A stretch of 64,000 nt of DNA from Sediminibacterium sp. GTDB lineage: Bacteria > Bacteroidota > Bacteroidia > Chitinophagales > Chitinophagaceae. Shown here piece after piece: positions 35,763-45,674 of this stretch (positions within the stretch are counted from its first letter, which is position 1; each line of letters starts with the position of its first letter). The stretch is from positions 124,001-188,000 of the forward strand of contig NZ_JAHVAA010000015.1 of NCBI RefSeq assembly GCF_019264485.1, given 5' to 3'. The position numbers and the translations under genes were made by a program. The notes beneath the pieces are model-generated. The model did no database searches. It had not been told where the DNA came from and saw nothing but the letters and a program-made list of their open reading frames with translations.

Positions 35763-36422
35763 ATGAAAAGTAGCAACACCATACTTGCACTGGTTAAAAA
35801 AGACCTCCTGCTGGAAATGCGCCAGCAATACACGCTGTATGGAATACTCCTCTATGTAGCTTCTACTATTTTCGTGGTTTACTTATCCATGGGGCAACCT
35901 GATGATGCTGTATGGAACGGTTTATTCTGGGTGATTCAACTTTTTGTTTGTGTAAATGCAGTTGCCAAAAGTTTTCTTGCTGAAGGGCGTGGCAGGATGT
36001 TATATTTCTATTCGATTGCCGGACCTGTTGATTTTGTACTCGCCAAACTTATTTTCAACCTACTGCTGATGCTGGTGATGAGTTTACTTAGCCTGCTAGT
36101 ATTCTCATTACTGCTTGGAAACCCTTTACAAAACTTTCTGAAGTTTACGGGTATTGTGTGTTTGGGGGGTGTTAGCCTCAGTCTTGTATTTACTTTCCTG
36201 GCCGCCATTGCCGCAAAAGCACAGCAACAATCGGCCATGATGGCCATCATGGGTTTCCCATTGATTATTCCCCAGTTATTATTGCTGATGAAAATTTCCG
36301 GAACAGGTTTCTCCGATGTAATACAAGCCGGCTGGTGGCAGATGGTATTCCTGCTTGCAGGACTGGATATACTTGTAATTGCGCTGGCAGTGATATTGTT
36401 TCCTTTTTTGTGGAAAGATTGA
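35763..36422 (+). CDS. ccmB: haem exporter membrane protein CcmB
   Basis: 219 residues, six hydrophobic segments, matching CcmB of the cytochrome c maturation system. ALVKKDLLLEMRQQYTLYG and the AKSFLAEGRGRMLYFYSIAGP segment are family signatures. Works with CcmA and CcmC to move haem across the inner membrane. CcmC and CcmD are encoded 3 kb away on the other strand; CcmA is not in this window. The next element is a palindrome on the 3' side. Confidence 0.88.
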   Translation: MKSSNTILALVKKDLLLEMRQQYTLYGILLYVASTIFVVYLSMGQPDDAVWNGLFWVIQLFVCVNAVAKSFLAEGRGRMLYFYSIAGPVDFVLAKLIFNLLLMLVMSLLSLLVFSLLLGNPLQNFLKFTGIVCLGGVSLSLVFTFLAAIAAKAQQQSAMMAIMGFPLIIPQLLLLMKISGTGFSDVIQAGWWQMVFLLAGLDILVIALAVILFPFLWKD

Positions 36423-36438
36423 GATGATGGCAGACATT

Positions 36439-36482
36439 AGATGTCAGATAGCAGATTTATTTGAAATAAATATCTGACATCT
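36439..36482. repeat. palindrome of ATCTGACATCTG words
   Basis: AGATGTCAGATA (36439-36450) pairs exactly with TATCTGACATCT (36471-36482), around a TTTATTT-g-AAATAAA inner stem. A related copy is at 53722-53785. It sits between convergent genes. Confidence 0.78.
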
Positions 36483-36500
36483 GCGATCTGACATCTCCTA

Positions 36501-37271
36501 TCAAAACCTCAGGTGCCTCACCGTTTGCCCTTTATTGATGAGTTGTTTGAGTGAGTCGATACCTATTTTCAGGTGTTTTTCAACATAATCAGCTGTTACT
36601 TTTTTATCACTGGCTTCTGTTTTTACTCCGTCTGGAATCATGGGCTGATCGCTTACGAGTAAGAGTGCACCGGTTGGTATTTTATTATAAAAGCCTACCG
36701 TAAAAATGGTAGCCGTTTCCATGTCGATGGCGTAGGCCCGTACTTTGGTGAGATAGGCTTTAAACTCATCATCATGTTCCCATACCCTTCTGTTGGTGGT
36801 GTATACCGTACCCGTCCAGTAATCTACTTTATAATCACGTATGGTGGTGGATATGGCTTTCTGCAATGCAAACGCCGGCATGGCCGGCACTTCCGGCGGG
36901 AAATAGTCGTTAGAAGTTCCCTCTCCCCTGATAGCAGCAATTGGCAATATAAGATCGCCTAACTTATTTCTTCTTTTCAAACCACCACATTTCCCGAGAA
37001 ATAATACCGCTTCAGGAGCAATTGCCGTGAGTAAATCCATAATGGTGGCGGCACCCGGACTTCCCATTCCAAAATTAATAATGGTAATTCCGTTGGCGGT
37101 AGCGCATTGCATGGGCCTGTCGGTTCCTATCACTTTCACCTTGTTCCATTTTGCGAACATGGTTACATAGTTGCCGAAATTGGTCAGCAAAATGTATTTC
37201 CCGAAATTTTCCAGTTTCTCGCCTGTATAGCGTGGTAACCAGTTGTTCACAATTTCTGTTTTCGTCTTCAT
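36501..37271 (-). CDS. amn: AMP nucleosidase
   Basis: 256 residues from the ATG at 37271, the short form in which the purine-nucleoside-phosphorylase-like domain occurs alone. It splits AMP to adenine and ribose 5-phosphate. Seen: INFGMGSPGAATIMDLLTA, FLGKCGGLK, AIDMETATIFTVG (the Met-Glu that contacts ribose) and LLVSDQPM. It is convergent with CcmB and divergent from the small nuclease-domain gene. Confidence 0.88.
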   Translation of the reverse strand: MKTKTEIVNNWLPRYTGEKLENFGKYILLTNFGNYVTMFAKWNKVKVIGTDRPMQCATANGITIINFGMGSPGAATIMDLLTAIAPEAVLFLGKCGGLKRRNKLGDLILPIAAIRGEGTSNDYFPPEVPAMPAFALQKAISTTIRDYKVDYWTGTVYTTNRRVWEHDDEFKAYLTKVRAYAIDMETATIFTVGFYNKIPTGALLLVSDQPMIPDGVKTEASDKKVTADYVEKHLKIGIDSLKQLINKGQTVRHLRF

Positions 37272-37358
37272 AACATAACTATTTTGGTCTGCTTGCCCGG
37301 TATCTTTGAACAAGTTAATTGGCTAAAATACAAAAAATCAATTCCGCCTGCAAGCATT

Positions 37359-37796
37359 ATGATCAAAATAACCTACCCTTCTTACCCCTATAAAATAGAA
37401 ATGAAAGATGGCAAGGAACATATTTTTGATCCGCTGCGTAAAAAATGGGTGCGACTTACCCCGGAGGAATGGGTACGTCAAAATTTCCTGCAGTACCTGC
37501 TTCAGGTAAAGCAATACCCCGCCTCACTGATTGCCGTAGAGAAAGAGATTATAGTGGGTGAATTGAAGAAGCGTTTTGATATACTGGTGTATAAAAATGA
37601 CCTGCCCTGGTTATTGATAGAATGTAAAGAGATGAATATTCCTGTTGAAGAAGCTGTATTTCATCAGCTTTTAAGATACCAGTCTGCATTGCAGGCAAGC
37701 CATATTATCATCACTAACGGTAATGAAACAAAAGGCTGGACAACAAAAGAACAAGGAATTATTCACCTCGATTCGATTCCGGATTACGACAACTAA
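37359..37796 (+). CDS. stand-alone HSDR_N-type nuclease domain
   Basis: 145 residues from the ATG at 37359. It matches the N-terminal (HSDR_N) PD-(D/E)xK domain of type I restriction R subunits, but with no helicase part. The active-site line is RFDILVYKNDLPWLLIECKE (D and E-x-K spaced as in the family). No HsdM or HsdS gene is nearby. Such single-domain proteins are common in Bacteroidota and may have a general nucleic acid role. A clean terminator follows. Confidence 0.8.
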   Translation: MIKITYPSYPYKIEMKDGKEHIFDPLRKKWVRLTPEEWVRQNFLQYLLQVKQYPASLIAVEKEIIVGELKKRFDILVYKNDLPWLLIECKEMNIPVEEAVFHQLLRYQSALQASHIIITNGNETKGWTTKEQGIIHLDSIPDYDN

Positions 37797-37811
37797 TATA
37801 CGATATACATA

Positions 37812-37836
37812 AAAAAGGGAAGCAATGCTTCCCTTT
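37812..37836. terminator. two-way intrinsic terminator
   Basis: AAAAGGGAAGCA and TGCTTCCCTTTT form a perfect 12-bp stem with almost no loop, between the convergent HSDR_N and gdhA genes. A and T runs on both sides allow termination in both directions. Confidence 0.9.
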
Positions 37837-37847
37837 TCTTTTATCAT

Positions 37848-37881
37848 CTTTCGGACTTTCCGACTTTGGTCTCGCGGACTA
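37848..37881. repeat. half copy of the CTTTCGG palindrome family
   Basis: CTTTCGGACTTTCCGACTTT followed by GGTCTCGCGGACT, matching the right arm at 670-707. It ends on the base before the gdhA stop codon. Confidence 0.6.
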
Positions 37882-39303
37882 TTATGGGAAAATACCCAGT
37901 TCGGCATAAGATGTACCTACTTTATTGATGGCACATACATAAGCGGCAGTTCGCATATCGGGAATATCAGGATTGTTTTTCCAAATCTCCATGATCTCGC
38001 GTGTTGCAGTAATCATGGTTTCTTCGAGACCACTGTGAACGAGGTCTACTTCTTCCGGTCCATGGAGAATAAAGGTACGCTCACTATCGGTTACTTTTTT
38101 ACCGGTGAGTTCTTCAATCTGTCCGAGAATATGGTTGTTCATATTTTCAGTAAAGCGTTTTTCCATACGACCATAGCGAACATGGCTCAGGTTTTTCAAC
38201 CACTCAAAATAAGATACGGTTACCCCACCTGCATTCAGGTACATATCGGGTACTACCAGTATTCCTTTGGCTGAAAATATTTCATCTGCTTCTGGCGTTA
38301 AAGGTCCGTTGGCAGCTTCCCCAATAATCTTTGCTTTTACGCGTGGTGCGTTCTCGCCATTAATAACATTTTCAAGTGCAGCAGGAATCAGGATATCACA
38401 TTCCAGCTCCAGGGCATCTGTGCTTTTAGCAAGGTTGGTAGCACCTGGGAAATTCAGGATAGAACCTGTTTTCTTTCTGTGCTGAAACACTTCTTCTTCA
38501 TTCAATCCAGCGGCATTAAAAATAGCGCCTTCATATTCTGCAATGGCTACTACTTTTGAACCTGCTTCACGGAAGAATTTAGCAGAATGATATCCCACAT
38601 TACCTAATCCCTGTACTACTACCGTTTTACCTACAACGCCTACTGTAAGCCCCAGTTTCTGCATTACATCGGGCATATTACATACTTCACGGATACCGAA
38701 AAAAACACCCAGTCCGGTTGCTTCTTTTCTTCCACGTACACCACCCTGTGTTACTGGTTTACCTGTTACACAACCTGCAGCATCAATTTCTCCGGGTTTT
38801 AAAGAAGCATAGGTATCAACAATCCATGCCATTTCACGTTCGCCGGTTCCATAATCAGGTGCAGGGACATCGATACCAGGTCCTATAAAATTTTTCTTCA
38901 CGAGTTCAGCCGTGTAACGACGCGTAATTTTCTCCAGTTCATAAGTACTATGGCTACGTGGATTGATTTTAATACCGCCCTTACCACCACCAAATGGCAC
39001 ATTCACAATAGCGCATTTGTAGGTCATGAGCGAAGCAAGTGCCATCACTTCATCCTGGTTCACTTCTTCACTGAAACGGATACCTCCTTTACAGGGCGAC
39101 TTATGCTGCGAATGCTGCACACGGTATGCTTCAATTACTTCTATACGGCCATCATCCATTTTTACCGGGAATCGCATGCTGTATATACTGTTACAGGCTT
39201 TGATCTGTTCAAGCAAACCCTTCTCCCAGTTGGTAAATTTGGCCGCTTTATCAAAACTTCTCTCAACACTCTGAAAGAAGCTATACGGTTTGTGTTCTGA
39301 CAT
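37882..39303 (-). CDS. gdhA: glutamate dehydrogenase
   Basis: 473 residues, matching Glu/Leu/Phe/Val dehydrogenases of the glutamate type. Lys-rich PCKGGIRF and [11 protein letters not shown] line the substrate site, [10 protein letters not shown] is conserved, and [13 protein letters not shown] binds the nucleotide. It interconverts glutamate and 2-oxoglutarate with ammonia, and could link to cyanophycin nitrogen storage, though the genes are far apart. Confidence 0.93.
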   Translation of the reverse strand: MSEHKPYSFFQSVERSFDKAAKFTNWEKGLLEQIKACNSIYSMRFPVKMDDGRIEVIEAYRVQHSQHKSPCKGGIRFSEEVNQDEVMALASLMTYKCAIVNVPFGGGKGGIKINPRSHSTYELEKITRRYTAELVKKNFIGPGIDVPAPDYGTGEREMAWIVDTYASLKPGEIDAAGCVTGKPVTQGGVRGRKEATGLGVFFGIREVCNMPDVMQKLGLTVGVVGKTVVVQGLGNVGYHSAKFFREAGSKVVAIAEYEGAIFNAAGLNEEEVFQHRKKTGSILNFPGATNLAKSTDALELECDILIPAALENVINGENAPRVKAKIIGEAANGPLTPEADEIFSAKGILVVPDMYLNAGGVTVSYFEWLKNLSHVRYGRMEKRFTENMNNHILGQIEELTGKKVTDSERTFILHGPEEVDLVHSGLEETMITATREIMEIWKNNPDIPDMRTAAYVCAINKVGTSYAELGIFP

Positions 39304-39343
39304 GAGCTAATCGTTTTTGTTTTTGACGTTTATTGTATAGCAG

Positions 39344-39387
39344 ATAGTCGATAGACCATAGTCCATGGACCATGGTCTATTGACTAT
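39344..39387. repeat. GGTCCAT palindrome at the ccmD stop
   Basis: ATAGTCGATAGACCAT (39344-39359) and ATGGTCTATTGACTAT (39372-39387) pair at 15 of 16 positions around AGTCCATGGACC. The last bases CTATTGACTATTT encode the TAG stop codon of ccmD. Same tail as 30531-30543. Confidence 0.82.
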
Positions 39388-39599
39388 TTGCTTTTCTCCA
39401 GTTTACTGATCTTACGGTCGAGGCTTGCTACATAGATGAAGAGTCCGGCAACAATGGTAATTACCACCGCCATGACTACATAAATCTTTCCGTTACTTCT
39501 CATGATATCTGTTTCTGCTGCTACTTCCTGTGCCGAAGCTGAGGTGGTAAGAAATAATGCGAACAGTATAAAACTTATTCTCTGCAGTAATTTATTCAT
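39384..39599 (-). CDS. ccmD: CcmD-family small membrane protein
   Basis: 71 residues: signal-like start, then one membrane helix (KIYVVMAVVITIVAGLFIYVASL) and a charged C-terminus (RKISKLEKSK). This is the layout of CcmD proteins, which help CcmC/CcmE in haem delivery. It overlaps the ccmC end by eight bases. Small size and family match are moderate evidence; the ccmC neighbour makes it convincing. Confidence 0.78.
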   Translation of the reverse strand: MNKLLQRISFILFALFLTTSASAQEVAAETDIMRSNGKIYVVMAVVITIVAGLFIYVASLDRKISKLEKSK

Positions 39600-40272
39600 G
39601 GGTTAATCTTTGTTCTTTAATGATTTCGTAACGAATACGCAGTGTGCTGATCCACACACCTAATAAAGTCCAGCCAATTACTGCAGGATAAAATACAGAC
39701 CGCATATTAGAGTCCATATCTTTTCCATTCAATCCAGGGTTTCCCTCACTGCCTTCTCCGCCGGGGTGTAATGATTCTGTTAAACGGGGTAATATCCAGA
39801 GTGTGGGGAAGAGCATGAAAAAAGCGAAAATATTGTACACAGCACCTATTCTTGCTTTCTTCTCTTCGTCATTCATACTACCACGTAATACAAAATAGGC
39901 GAGATAGATAAGCATTGCAATAGCGGCTCCATTTTGTTTGGGATCTCCACTCCATGGACTCCCCCATTGGTAATTGGCCCAGATGGCACCGGTAGCCAGA
40001 CCAAGAAAACCAAAAATAGTACCCGTAATAGCAAAAGCTACTGAATAATGATCATGAATGGGTTTACTGCCCCTCAGGTATTTAATGGCATATACCACTG
40101 ATACGCCAAGAAGAATCATCATGGCAAACCACATGGGTACATGAAAAAAGAAATTGCGGATCGATTCCTGTAACCTGTCGTCCAGTTTTGGTATTTCTAC
40201 CAGGAATCCATACGAGCAGACATACATCAGTAACAGAAAGGATAATATCTTCCACCAGGCTTTTCGAATCAT
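39592..40272 (-). CDS. ccmC: haem handling protein CcmC (CcsA/CcmF-type)
   Basis: 226 residues from the ATG at 40272, six membrane helices. The conserved tryptophan-rich motif is WGSPWSGDPKQ (WxWD-type haem-binding loop) and two His lie in FFFHVPMWFAM and ESLHPGGEG. It binds haem at the outer face of the inner membrane and passes it to the maturation chaperone. Overlapped by ccmD downstream. The gene pair is in an operon, divergent from the peptide ABC ATPase. Confidence 0.88.
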   Translation of the reverse strand: MIRKAWWKILSFLLLMYVCSYGFLVEIPKLDDRLQESIRNFFFHVPMWFAMMILLGVSVVYAIKYLRGSKPIHDHYSVAFAITGTIFGFLGLATGAIWANYQWGSPWSGDPKQNGAAIAMLIYLAYFVLRGSMNDEEKKARIGAVYNIFAFFMLFPTLWILPRLTESLHPGGEGSEGNPGLNGKDMDSNMRSVFYPAVIGWTLLGVWISTLRIRYEIIKEQRLTHE

Positions 40273-40449
40273 GATCGGTTTTTTACAGTTTCCATACACA
40301 CCAGCCAAACTAACAACTGTTTGGCGCAAAATTAGGTGAAAGCCCTTCAATAAATGCCAGTATCTGCTAAAATAATCTATGCACAACAATTGGTGAATTT
40401 TGTGGGCCAGCGGCAGAATCGATAAATCAAACTTATCTTGTGACTGCCT

Positions 40450-42165
40450 ATGCCTTCACCCGTTTTATCTATCCGCAATCTTTGTGTAGATTTTACATCT
40501 TCCTCCGGTAATCAGCGGGCTATTGACAGTTTGAATCTCGATTTAAATAAAAGTGAAATATTGGCCATTGTGGGTGAATCGGGTTCAGGGAAATCGGTTA
40601 CAGCCCTTTCTATATTGCGGCTATTATCCGGTTCCGGGGTCAGTTATCCATCTGGCCAGCTTCTTTTTTATGACGAAAACAAAGAAACAGACCTGCTTAG
40701 GCTGCCGGAAGAAGAGCTGCAACAGATTCGTGGACAAAAGATTGCCATGATCTTTCAGGAGCCCATGACGGCACTGAATCCGGTATTTACCTGTGGCGAC
40801 CAGGTAGCAGAAGCCATTCGCCAGCACTATGATCTGGATGAAAAAGCGGTCAGGGAGAAAGTAGTGGCACTTTTTAAACAGGTGCAATTACCCCATCCTG
40901 AAAAAATTGGTTTGAGGTACCCCCATCAGCTTAGCGGCGGACAAAAACAAAGGGTGATGATTGCTATGGCCATGAGTTGTAATCCATCATTACTCATTTG
41001 CGATGAACCTACCACCGCATTGGATGTTACGGTTCAGAAAAACATACTCCGACTCATTAAAGAATTGCAGTTAGCGCACCAGATGGCTGTTATTTTTATT
41101 ACACATGACCTGGGTGTGGTAGCAGAAATAGCAGACCGTGTAGCTGTTTTATACCGTGGTAAATTATTGGAAGAAGGAAAGGTTCAACAAATATTTCAAC
41201 AGCCGGCACATCCATATACAAAAGCATTACTGGCCTGCAGACCTTTATTGCATCCAAAAGGAAAAAGATTACCCGTAGTGAGTGATTTTATGGATGAACA
41301 TCTCGCAGAGAAAAAATGGGCTCCACCCGAACAGCCTGTCAGTAAACCTGTTTCATCAACAATGAATCAACCCCTGCTCGAAGTAAAAGATCTCTGTGTA
41401 TGGTATCCGGTGAGGAAAAATTTTCTCGGCAAACCAGTTGAATTCATGAAAGCGGTTGACAGGGTAAGTTTTACAGTTCAGGAAGGTGAAACTTTAGGGC
41501 TGGTGGGTGAATCGGGCTGCGGGAAAACCACCATTGGCAGAGCCATACTCGGACTTAACCCAGTAACATCGGGCACCATTCATTATAAAGGACATGATCT
41601 TACGCATGCTACTACCAGACAAAGAATGCCCTTTCGCCGCGATATGCAGTTGATTTTCCAGGACCCCTATTCTTCGCTTAATCCACGCATAACCATTGGC
41701 GAAGCCATTGGGGAACCTTTGCTGGTGCATGGGCTGGTAAAAAATCAGCAGGAGAAAAAAGACTGTGTAATTGATTTACTTGAAAAAGTACAACTGGGTG
41801 CTGCTCATTATCATCGATACCCTCATGAATTCAGTGGCGGACAAAGACAAAGGATCGTAATTGCCCGTGCACTGGCGCTGAAGCCTTCGTTTATTGTATG
41901 CGATGAAAGCGTTTCGGCACTGGATGTAAGTGTTCAGGCACAGGTGTTGAATTTATTAAACGACCTGAAACAGGCTTTTTCGTTTACTGCTATTTTTATT
42001 TCGCATGACCTGTCTGTGGTAAAATATATCAGCGACCGGATTATGGTAATGAAAGCCGGAAAGATTGAGGAAAGCGGGCCCGCAGAAACTGTTTATTATC
42101 AACCCAAAAAAGAATATACCCGGCAACTGATAGCTGCTATTCCGGGTATAAGCACCAGTACCTAG
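40450..42165 (+). CDS. fused dipeptide/oligopeptide ABC transporter ATPase
   Basis: 571 residues, two complete ABC ATPase domains in one chain (DppD- and DppF-like). First Walker A GESGSGKS, signature LSGGQKQRV, Walker [13 protein letters not shown]; second Walker A GESGCGKT, signature FSGGQRQRI, Walker [13 protein letters not shown] (Ser where most have Pro). The C-terminal segments of each half carry peptide-transporter features. No permease or binding-protein gene is nearby. queA starts 77 bases after its stop, and the two could be co-transcribed. Confidence 0.9.
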   Translation: MPSPVLSIRNLCVDFTSSSGNQRAIDSLNLDLNKSEILAIVGESGSGKSVTALSILRLLSGSGVSYPSGQLLFYDENKETDLLRLPEEELQQIRGQKIAMIFQEPMTALNPVFTCGDQVAEAIRQHYDLDEKAVREKVVALFKQVQLPHPEKIGLRYPHQLSGGQKQRVMIAMAMSCNPSLLICDEPTTALDVTVQKNILRLIKELQLAHQMAVIFITHDLGVVAEIADRVAVLYRGKLLEEGKVQQIFQQPAHPYTKALLACRPLLHPKGKRLPVVSDFMDEHLAEKKWAPPEQPVSKPVSSTMNQPLLEVKDLCVWYPVRKNFLGKPVEFMKAVDRVSFTVQEGETLGLVGESGCGKTTIGRAILGLNPVTSGTIHYKGHDLTHATTRQRMPFRRDMQLIFQDPYSSLNPRITIGEAIGEPLLVHGLVKNQQEKKDCVIDLLEKVQLGAAHYHRYPHEFSGGQRQRIVIARALALKPSFIVCDESVSALDVSVQAQVLNLLNDLKQAFSFTAIFISHDLSVVKYISDRIMVMKAGKIEESGPAETVYYQPKKEYTRQLIAAIPGISTST

Positions 42166-42242
42166 GTCGTTTCTTGCTTATTGCACCAAAAACGGCAAAA
42201 AATCCGTACCTTTGCCGACTTCATAAAAAATCATGCCGTAAC

Positions 42243-43292
42243 ATGAAATTATCTCAATTTAAGTTCGATTTACCCCTTAACCTTATTGCACAAAACCCTA
42301 CCAAAAGAAGAGAAGACAGTCGACTGATGGTAGTTGACCGTAAAAGCGGTCACATGGAAAACAAACATTTTCGTGATATCCTCGAATATTACGATGACAA
42401 AGATGTGTTTGTAGTAAATAACACCAAAGTGTTTCCTGCCCGTATGTATGGAAGGAAAGAAAAAACAGGTGCCAAGATTGAAGTGTTTTTGTTGCGTGAG
42501 CTGAACAAGCCCAATCGTTTATGGGATGTAATTGTTGATCCCGCAAGAAAAATTCGTGTAGGAAACAAACTCTATTTTGGCGACAACGAGGAACTGGTAG
42601 CAGAAGTAATTGACAATACCACCAGCCGCGGTCGTACCATTCGTTTTTTATGGGATGATGATGATGAGAGTTTCAAAAAAATGCTGGAATTTCTGGGCGA
42701 AACACCTCTTCCCAAATACATTAAACGTAAACCAGATGAGGAAGACAAAGAACGTTACCAGACTGTTTATGCCAAGCATGAAGGTGCTGTAGCAGCTCCT
42801 ACTGCCGGTTTGCATTTCAGCAAGGAACTTATTAAACGTTGCGAAATACTGGGTATTCGTTTTGCAGAAGTAACACTGCATACAGGTTTGGGTACTTTCC
42901 GTCCTATTGAAGTGGAAGACCTGAGCAAACATAAAATGGATGCAGAATACTATGCCATTTCTGAAGAAGCCTGTAAAATTGTAAACAAAGCCAAAGAAGG
43001 CGGTCATCGCATCTGTTCCATCGGTACTACTACCATGCGTGCCATGGAAAGCAGTTTTACTGCCCAGAAATTACTGAAGCCAAGTGAAGGATGGACCAAC
43101 CATTTTATTCACCCACCTTATAATTTTAATGTGGCCGATAGCCTGGTTACCAATTTCCACCTGCCAAAAACAAGTCTGTTGATTATGACCTGTGCTTTTG
43201 CCGGTTATGACCTGGCCATGGAAGCTTATAAGAAAGCCATTAAAGACAAGTATCGTTTCTTCAGTTATGGTGATGCATTACTGATCATCTGA
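42243..43292 (+). CDS. queA: tRNA preQ1 ribosyltransferase-isomerase (QueA)
   Basis: 349 residues from the ATG at 42243. Uses S-adenosylmethionine to make epoxyqueuosine in tRNA. Family motifs seen: [49 protein letters not shown], and FIHPPYNF with [10 protein letters not shown]. The sequence is intact and ends in a perfect terminator. Confidence 0.95.
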   Translation: MKLSQFKFDLPLNLIAQNPTKRREDSRLMVVDRKSGHMENKHFRDILEYYDDKDVFVVNNTKVFPARMYGRKEKTGAKIEVFLLRELNKPNRLWDVIVDPARKIRVGNKLYFGDNEELVAEVIDNTTSRGRTIRFLWDDDDESFKKMLEFLGETPLPKYIKRKPDEEDKERYQTVYAKHEGAVAAPTAGLHFSKELIKRCEILGIRFAEVTLHTGLGTFRPIEVEDLSKHKMDAEYYAISEEACKIVNKAKEGGHRICSIGTTTMRAMESSFTAQKLLKPSEGWTNHFIHPPYNFNVADSLVTNFHLPKTSLLIMTCAFAGYDLAMEAYKKAIKDKYRFFSYGDALLII

Positions 43293-43321
43293 TGAAGAAA
43301 TAACAATAGCTTTTAAATGAG

Positions 43322-43352
43322 AAAGCCATCCCACCTTAGGCGGGATGGCTTT
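43322..43352 (+). terminator. queA terminator
   Basis: AAAGCCATCCC and GGGATGGCTTT pair perfectly, followed by TTTTTT. Confidence 0.92.
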
Positions 43353-43482
43353 TTTCATTTAACAACCAACAACTCCCATATACCCTATAAGAAGTTGTCA
43401 AAACTGAATCTAACGTTCACCTAAACTAACAAACATTAGTTGTAATACAGGTATAAAACTGCAACTATTTTTTTAAAAACGC

Positions 43483-43500
43483 AAATAACCGCAGTTATTT
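43483..43500. terminator. weak hairpin with flanking T/A runs
   Basis: AAATAAC-CGCA-GTTATTT with T runs on both sides, downstream of the SRPBCC gene on the minus strand. May end that transcript. Confidence 0.45.
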
Positions 43501-43533
43501 TTTAAATAATAGGGATAAAATGGCAAAATAACT

Positions 43534-44037
43534 CTACAAATTGCCTGTTTGAGCCTCTACGTATTGGCGGAGTTTCTCCAGATTCTTCTCCATCATGGGT
43601 CCGAGTATCTTATCATTCATCATCGTTCCCAGCTTTTCCCAGGGTAACCAGCCTACAGATTGTTCAAACTGCCACTGTACAATGGTCAGGTTTTCACTTT
43701 GCCCACCAATGAGTTGTATGGTGCTTACCTGCTTTTTATTCCTCTGGCTGATCCATTCACTCACTACCATGGTATCAGTTAGTTTTACAATACGCACTTC
43801 ACTCTTTCCTATCGAAGCCTCATTTGCTGAACGTATATGTACAGAGGCGTCATTCATACCTTCCACCCAGTTTTTCCAGTGTGCTAAACTGTTTAATTCG
43901 GTCATTATTTTTCCGGCAGGGGCTTTTATATTCACTGCTCTCGATACCAATACCTTTGGTGGCAATAAAGCACCAATACCGGTAGCCAGTGCAAAAAGAC
44001 AGACCAGACTTATCGCTGCAAGTTTCAGCAACTTCAT
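43534..44037 (-). CDS. SRPBCC-family lipid/ligand-binding protein with membrane anchor
   Basis: 167 residues. An N-terminal hydrophobic helix (KLAAISLVCLFALATGIGALL) anchors it; the rest resembles polyketide cyclase/START proteins (VNIKAPAGKIMTELNSLAHW, VQWQFEQSVGWLPWEKLGTMM). It starts one base after the ABC permease stop, so the two are one operon. Ligand unknown. Confidence 0.75.
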   Translation of the reverse strand: MKLLKLAAISLVCLFALATGIGALLPPKVLVSRAVNIKAPAGKIMTELNSLAHWKNWVEGMNDASVHIRSANEASIGKSEVRIVKLTDTMVVSEWISQRNKKQVSTIQLIGGQSENLTIVQWQFEQSVGWLPWEKLGTMMNDKILGPMMEKNLEKLRQYVEAQTGNL

Positions 44038-44038
44038 A

Positions 44039-45145
44039 TTATTCCCATTTAAAGGTTTTAAACGCTACTGCATAAACAACTACGGTCCATGCACCCAATA
44101 TCATCAGTTCTTTTCCACAGGCAGATAAAGCCGCTCCCTCAAAAGCAATACTACGCATGGCATTATTGAAATGCGTAAGAGGCAATATTCTGCACAAAGG
44201 CTGTAACCAGGAAGGGAAAGCATCAATAGAAAAAAAAGTGCCTGCCAGCAAAAACTGGGGTAATGTAATAAGATTGGCTAATGGAGGAATACTGCTTTCG
44301 TTTTTTGCCAGACTGCTTACAATAAAACCAAAACCCATAAACAATATCAGCGCAATAAAACTGAGCAACATAATGGTTAGAAAAGTTTCAACACCATTAA
44401 CCAGTGTAAACTTAAAAGCATAATGCCCTACCCCGATGATGATGATAGCTGTCATCATCTGAAAGATCACACGACTCAGTGCTTCGCCCAGAACAATATA
44501 AGGTCTGCGTATAGGTGTAGCATAAAACCGTTTGAGTACGAGTTGCTGGCGCAGATTAAAAAACAAAAATGCCACACCAAATACACCAGCGCTTAATAAA
44601 GAAAAACCCAATTGTCCGGGTAAAATAAAATCAATGGTCCGGTAAATACGCCCCGGAATTTTTTCTATCCGGCTATTCACCATTGCAATGGTTGGCGTAT
44701 TACTGTATGTCTGCTGGTTGATTCCTGCTATAACAGCATTCAGTATGGATTGCAAGACCTGCAGGTTCTGCGGATTTACCGCCTCCGAGCTGGAGATATC
44801 AATGCTGTATGGTGGATTTTCAACCCCCGATTTCCGGATATTAATCATAGCAGTTACCCTGCCTTTTTCCAGGTCTTCTTTTAAAGCCTGTCCAGATTTG
44901 TCGACGATGCGTATGCCTGCAATTTTTTTAAGTGCAGGGTAAACAGGATTGAGCGTATCTGTATTGGCCGCAAAAGCAATACTCAGCGATACCCGGCTCC
45001 CTCCCCCAATAAAACCAAAAACAAGGATAAAAATCAAAGGGAATGCAATGCTGAAAAGAACTGCCGATGGACTGCGAAAAACGGCTTTAAGGCTCCCTTT
45101 GGTTATGGCCAGCATGGCGCGTAACTGGCTGTATTGTACAGGCAT
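44039..45145 (-). CDS. ABC-2 type transporter permease
   Basis: 368 residues with an N-terminal membrane helix (SPSAVLFSIAFPLIFILVFGF), a large extracytoplasmic loop, and five helices at the C-terminal end (LPGQLGFSLLSAGVFGVAFLF, FAT-like segments). It matches the YhgE/ABC2_membrane_3 type of exporters of drugs or lipids. No ATPase gene sits near it in the window, so the ATPase must be encoded elsewhere. First in its operon. Confidence 0.82.
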   Translation of the reverse strand: MPVQYSQLRAMLAITKGSLKAVFRSPSAVLFSIAFPLIFILVFGFIGGGSRVSLSIAFAANTDTLNPVYPALKKIAGIRIVDKSGQALKEDLEKGRVTAMINIRKSGVENPPYSIDISSSEAVNPQNLQVLQSILNAVIAGINQQTYSNTPTIAMVNSRIEKIPGRIYRTIDFILPGQLGFSLLSAGVFGVAFLFFNLRQQLVLKRFYATPIRRPYIVLGEALSRVIFQMMTAIIIIGVGHYAFKFTLVNGVETFLTIMLLSFIALILFMGFGFIVSSLAKNESSIPPLANLITLPQFLLAGTFFSIDAFPSWLQPLCRILPLTHFNNAMRSIAFEGAALSACGKELMILGAWTVVVYAVAFKTFKWE

Positions 45146-45225
45146 ACGATTTTACTTGTAAAACAAAGCTATCCTATTCTACAGGAAGATAAAAGGAATA
45201 ATTTTTTATTCAAAGACAGAAGTCG

Positions 45226-45233
45226 TATATTTG
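45226..45233 (+). promoter_or_regulatory. probable -7 element of the xre-res pair
   Basis: TATATTTG matches TAnnTTTG, 18 bases before the antitoxin ATG. Confidence 0.5.
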
Positions 45234-45251
45234 GGTGACAAATGTTACTTA

Positions 45252-45674
45252 ATGGCAAAAGCTAAAAAAATACCACCGGCACCTCATCCTCCCCTTGCGG
45301 AAGAACCTGTTGCTTCCTATTTGCCTGCAGTTGCAGAATTTACCTATCGCAAGTTTAAAAAAATTGCCGACCTGGTTCCTTTTACGCAGGCCGAGTGGGC
45401 AGGTATTTTACATCTCTCCGAAAGAACGCTTCAGCGATATGCCAAAAACAATGGGTCGTTTGAAGGCATTTATACTGACCGCATTCTTCAGTTACAGGAA
45501 CTCATTGAAACTGGTCTTGTTACTTTTTCTTCTCCTGAAGCTTTTTACCAATGGCTAAAAAAAGATAAACATGTAATGGGGCATGTGCTCAATTTTAATT
45601 CTTTGTCTGCCGGTCGTGGTATCCAGGAAACACTCAACCAATTGGTTCGTATACAACAAGGTGTGTACGCATGA
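45252..45674 (+). CDS. Xre/ParS-family antitoxin (DUF2384-type)
   Basis: 140 residues from MAKAKK. The N-terminus is proline-rich; a helix-turn-helix-like segment (TQAEWAGILHLSERTLQRYAK) follows, and the C-terminal toxin-binding part has LSAGRGIQETLNQLVRIQQGVYA, the usual end of ParS/Xre antitoxins. It overlaps the RES toxin start by four bases (ATGA), so translation is coupled. It is expected to bind the toxin and repress its own promoter. Confidence 0.85.
   Translation: MAKAKKIPPAPHPPLAEEPVASYLPAVAEFTYRKFKKIADLVPFTQAEWAGILHLSERTLQRYAKNNGSFEGIYTDRILQLQELIETGLVTFSSPEAFYQWLKKDKHVMGHVLNFNSLSAGRGIQETLNQLVRIQQGVYA

Noticed and set aside
37359-37796. Remnant of a type I restriction system
   Set aside because: The gene is complete as a single domain with its own start and terminator, and no hsdM/hsdS remains are visible.
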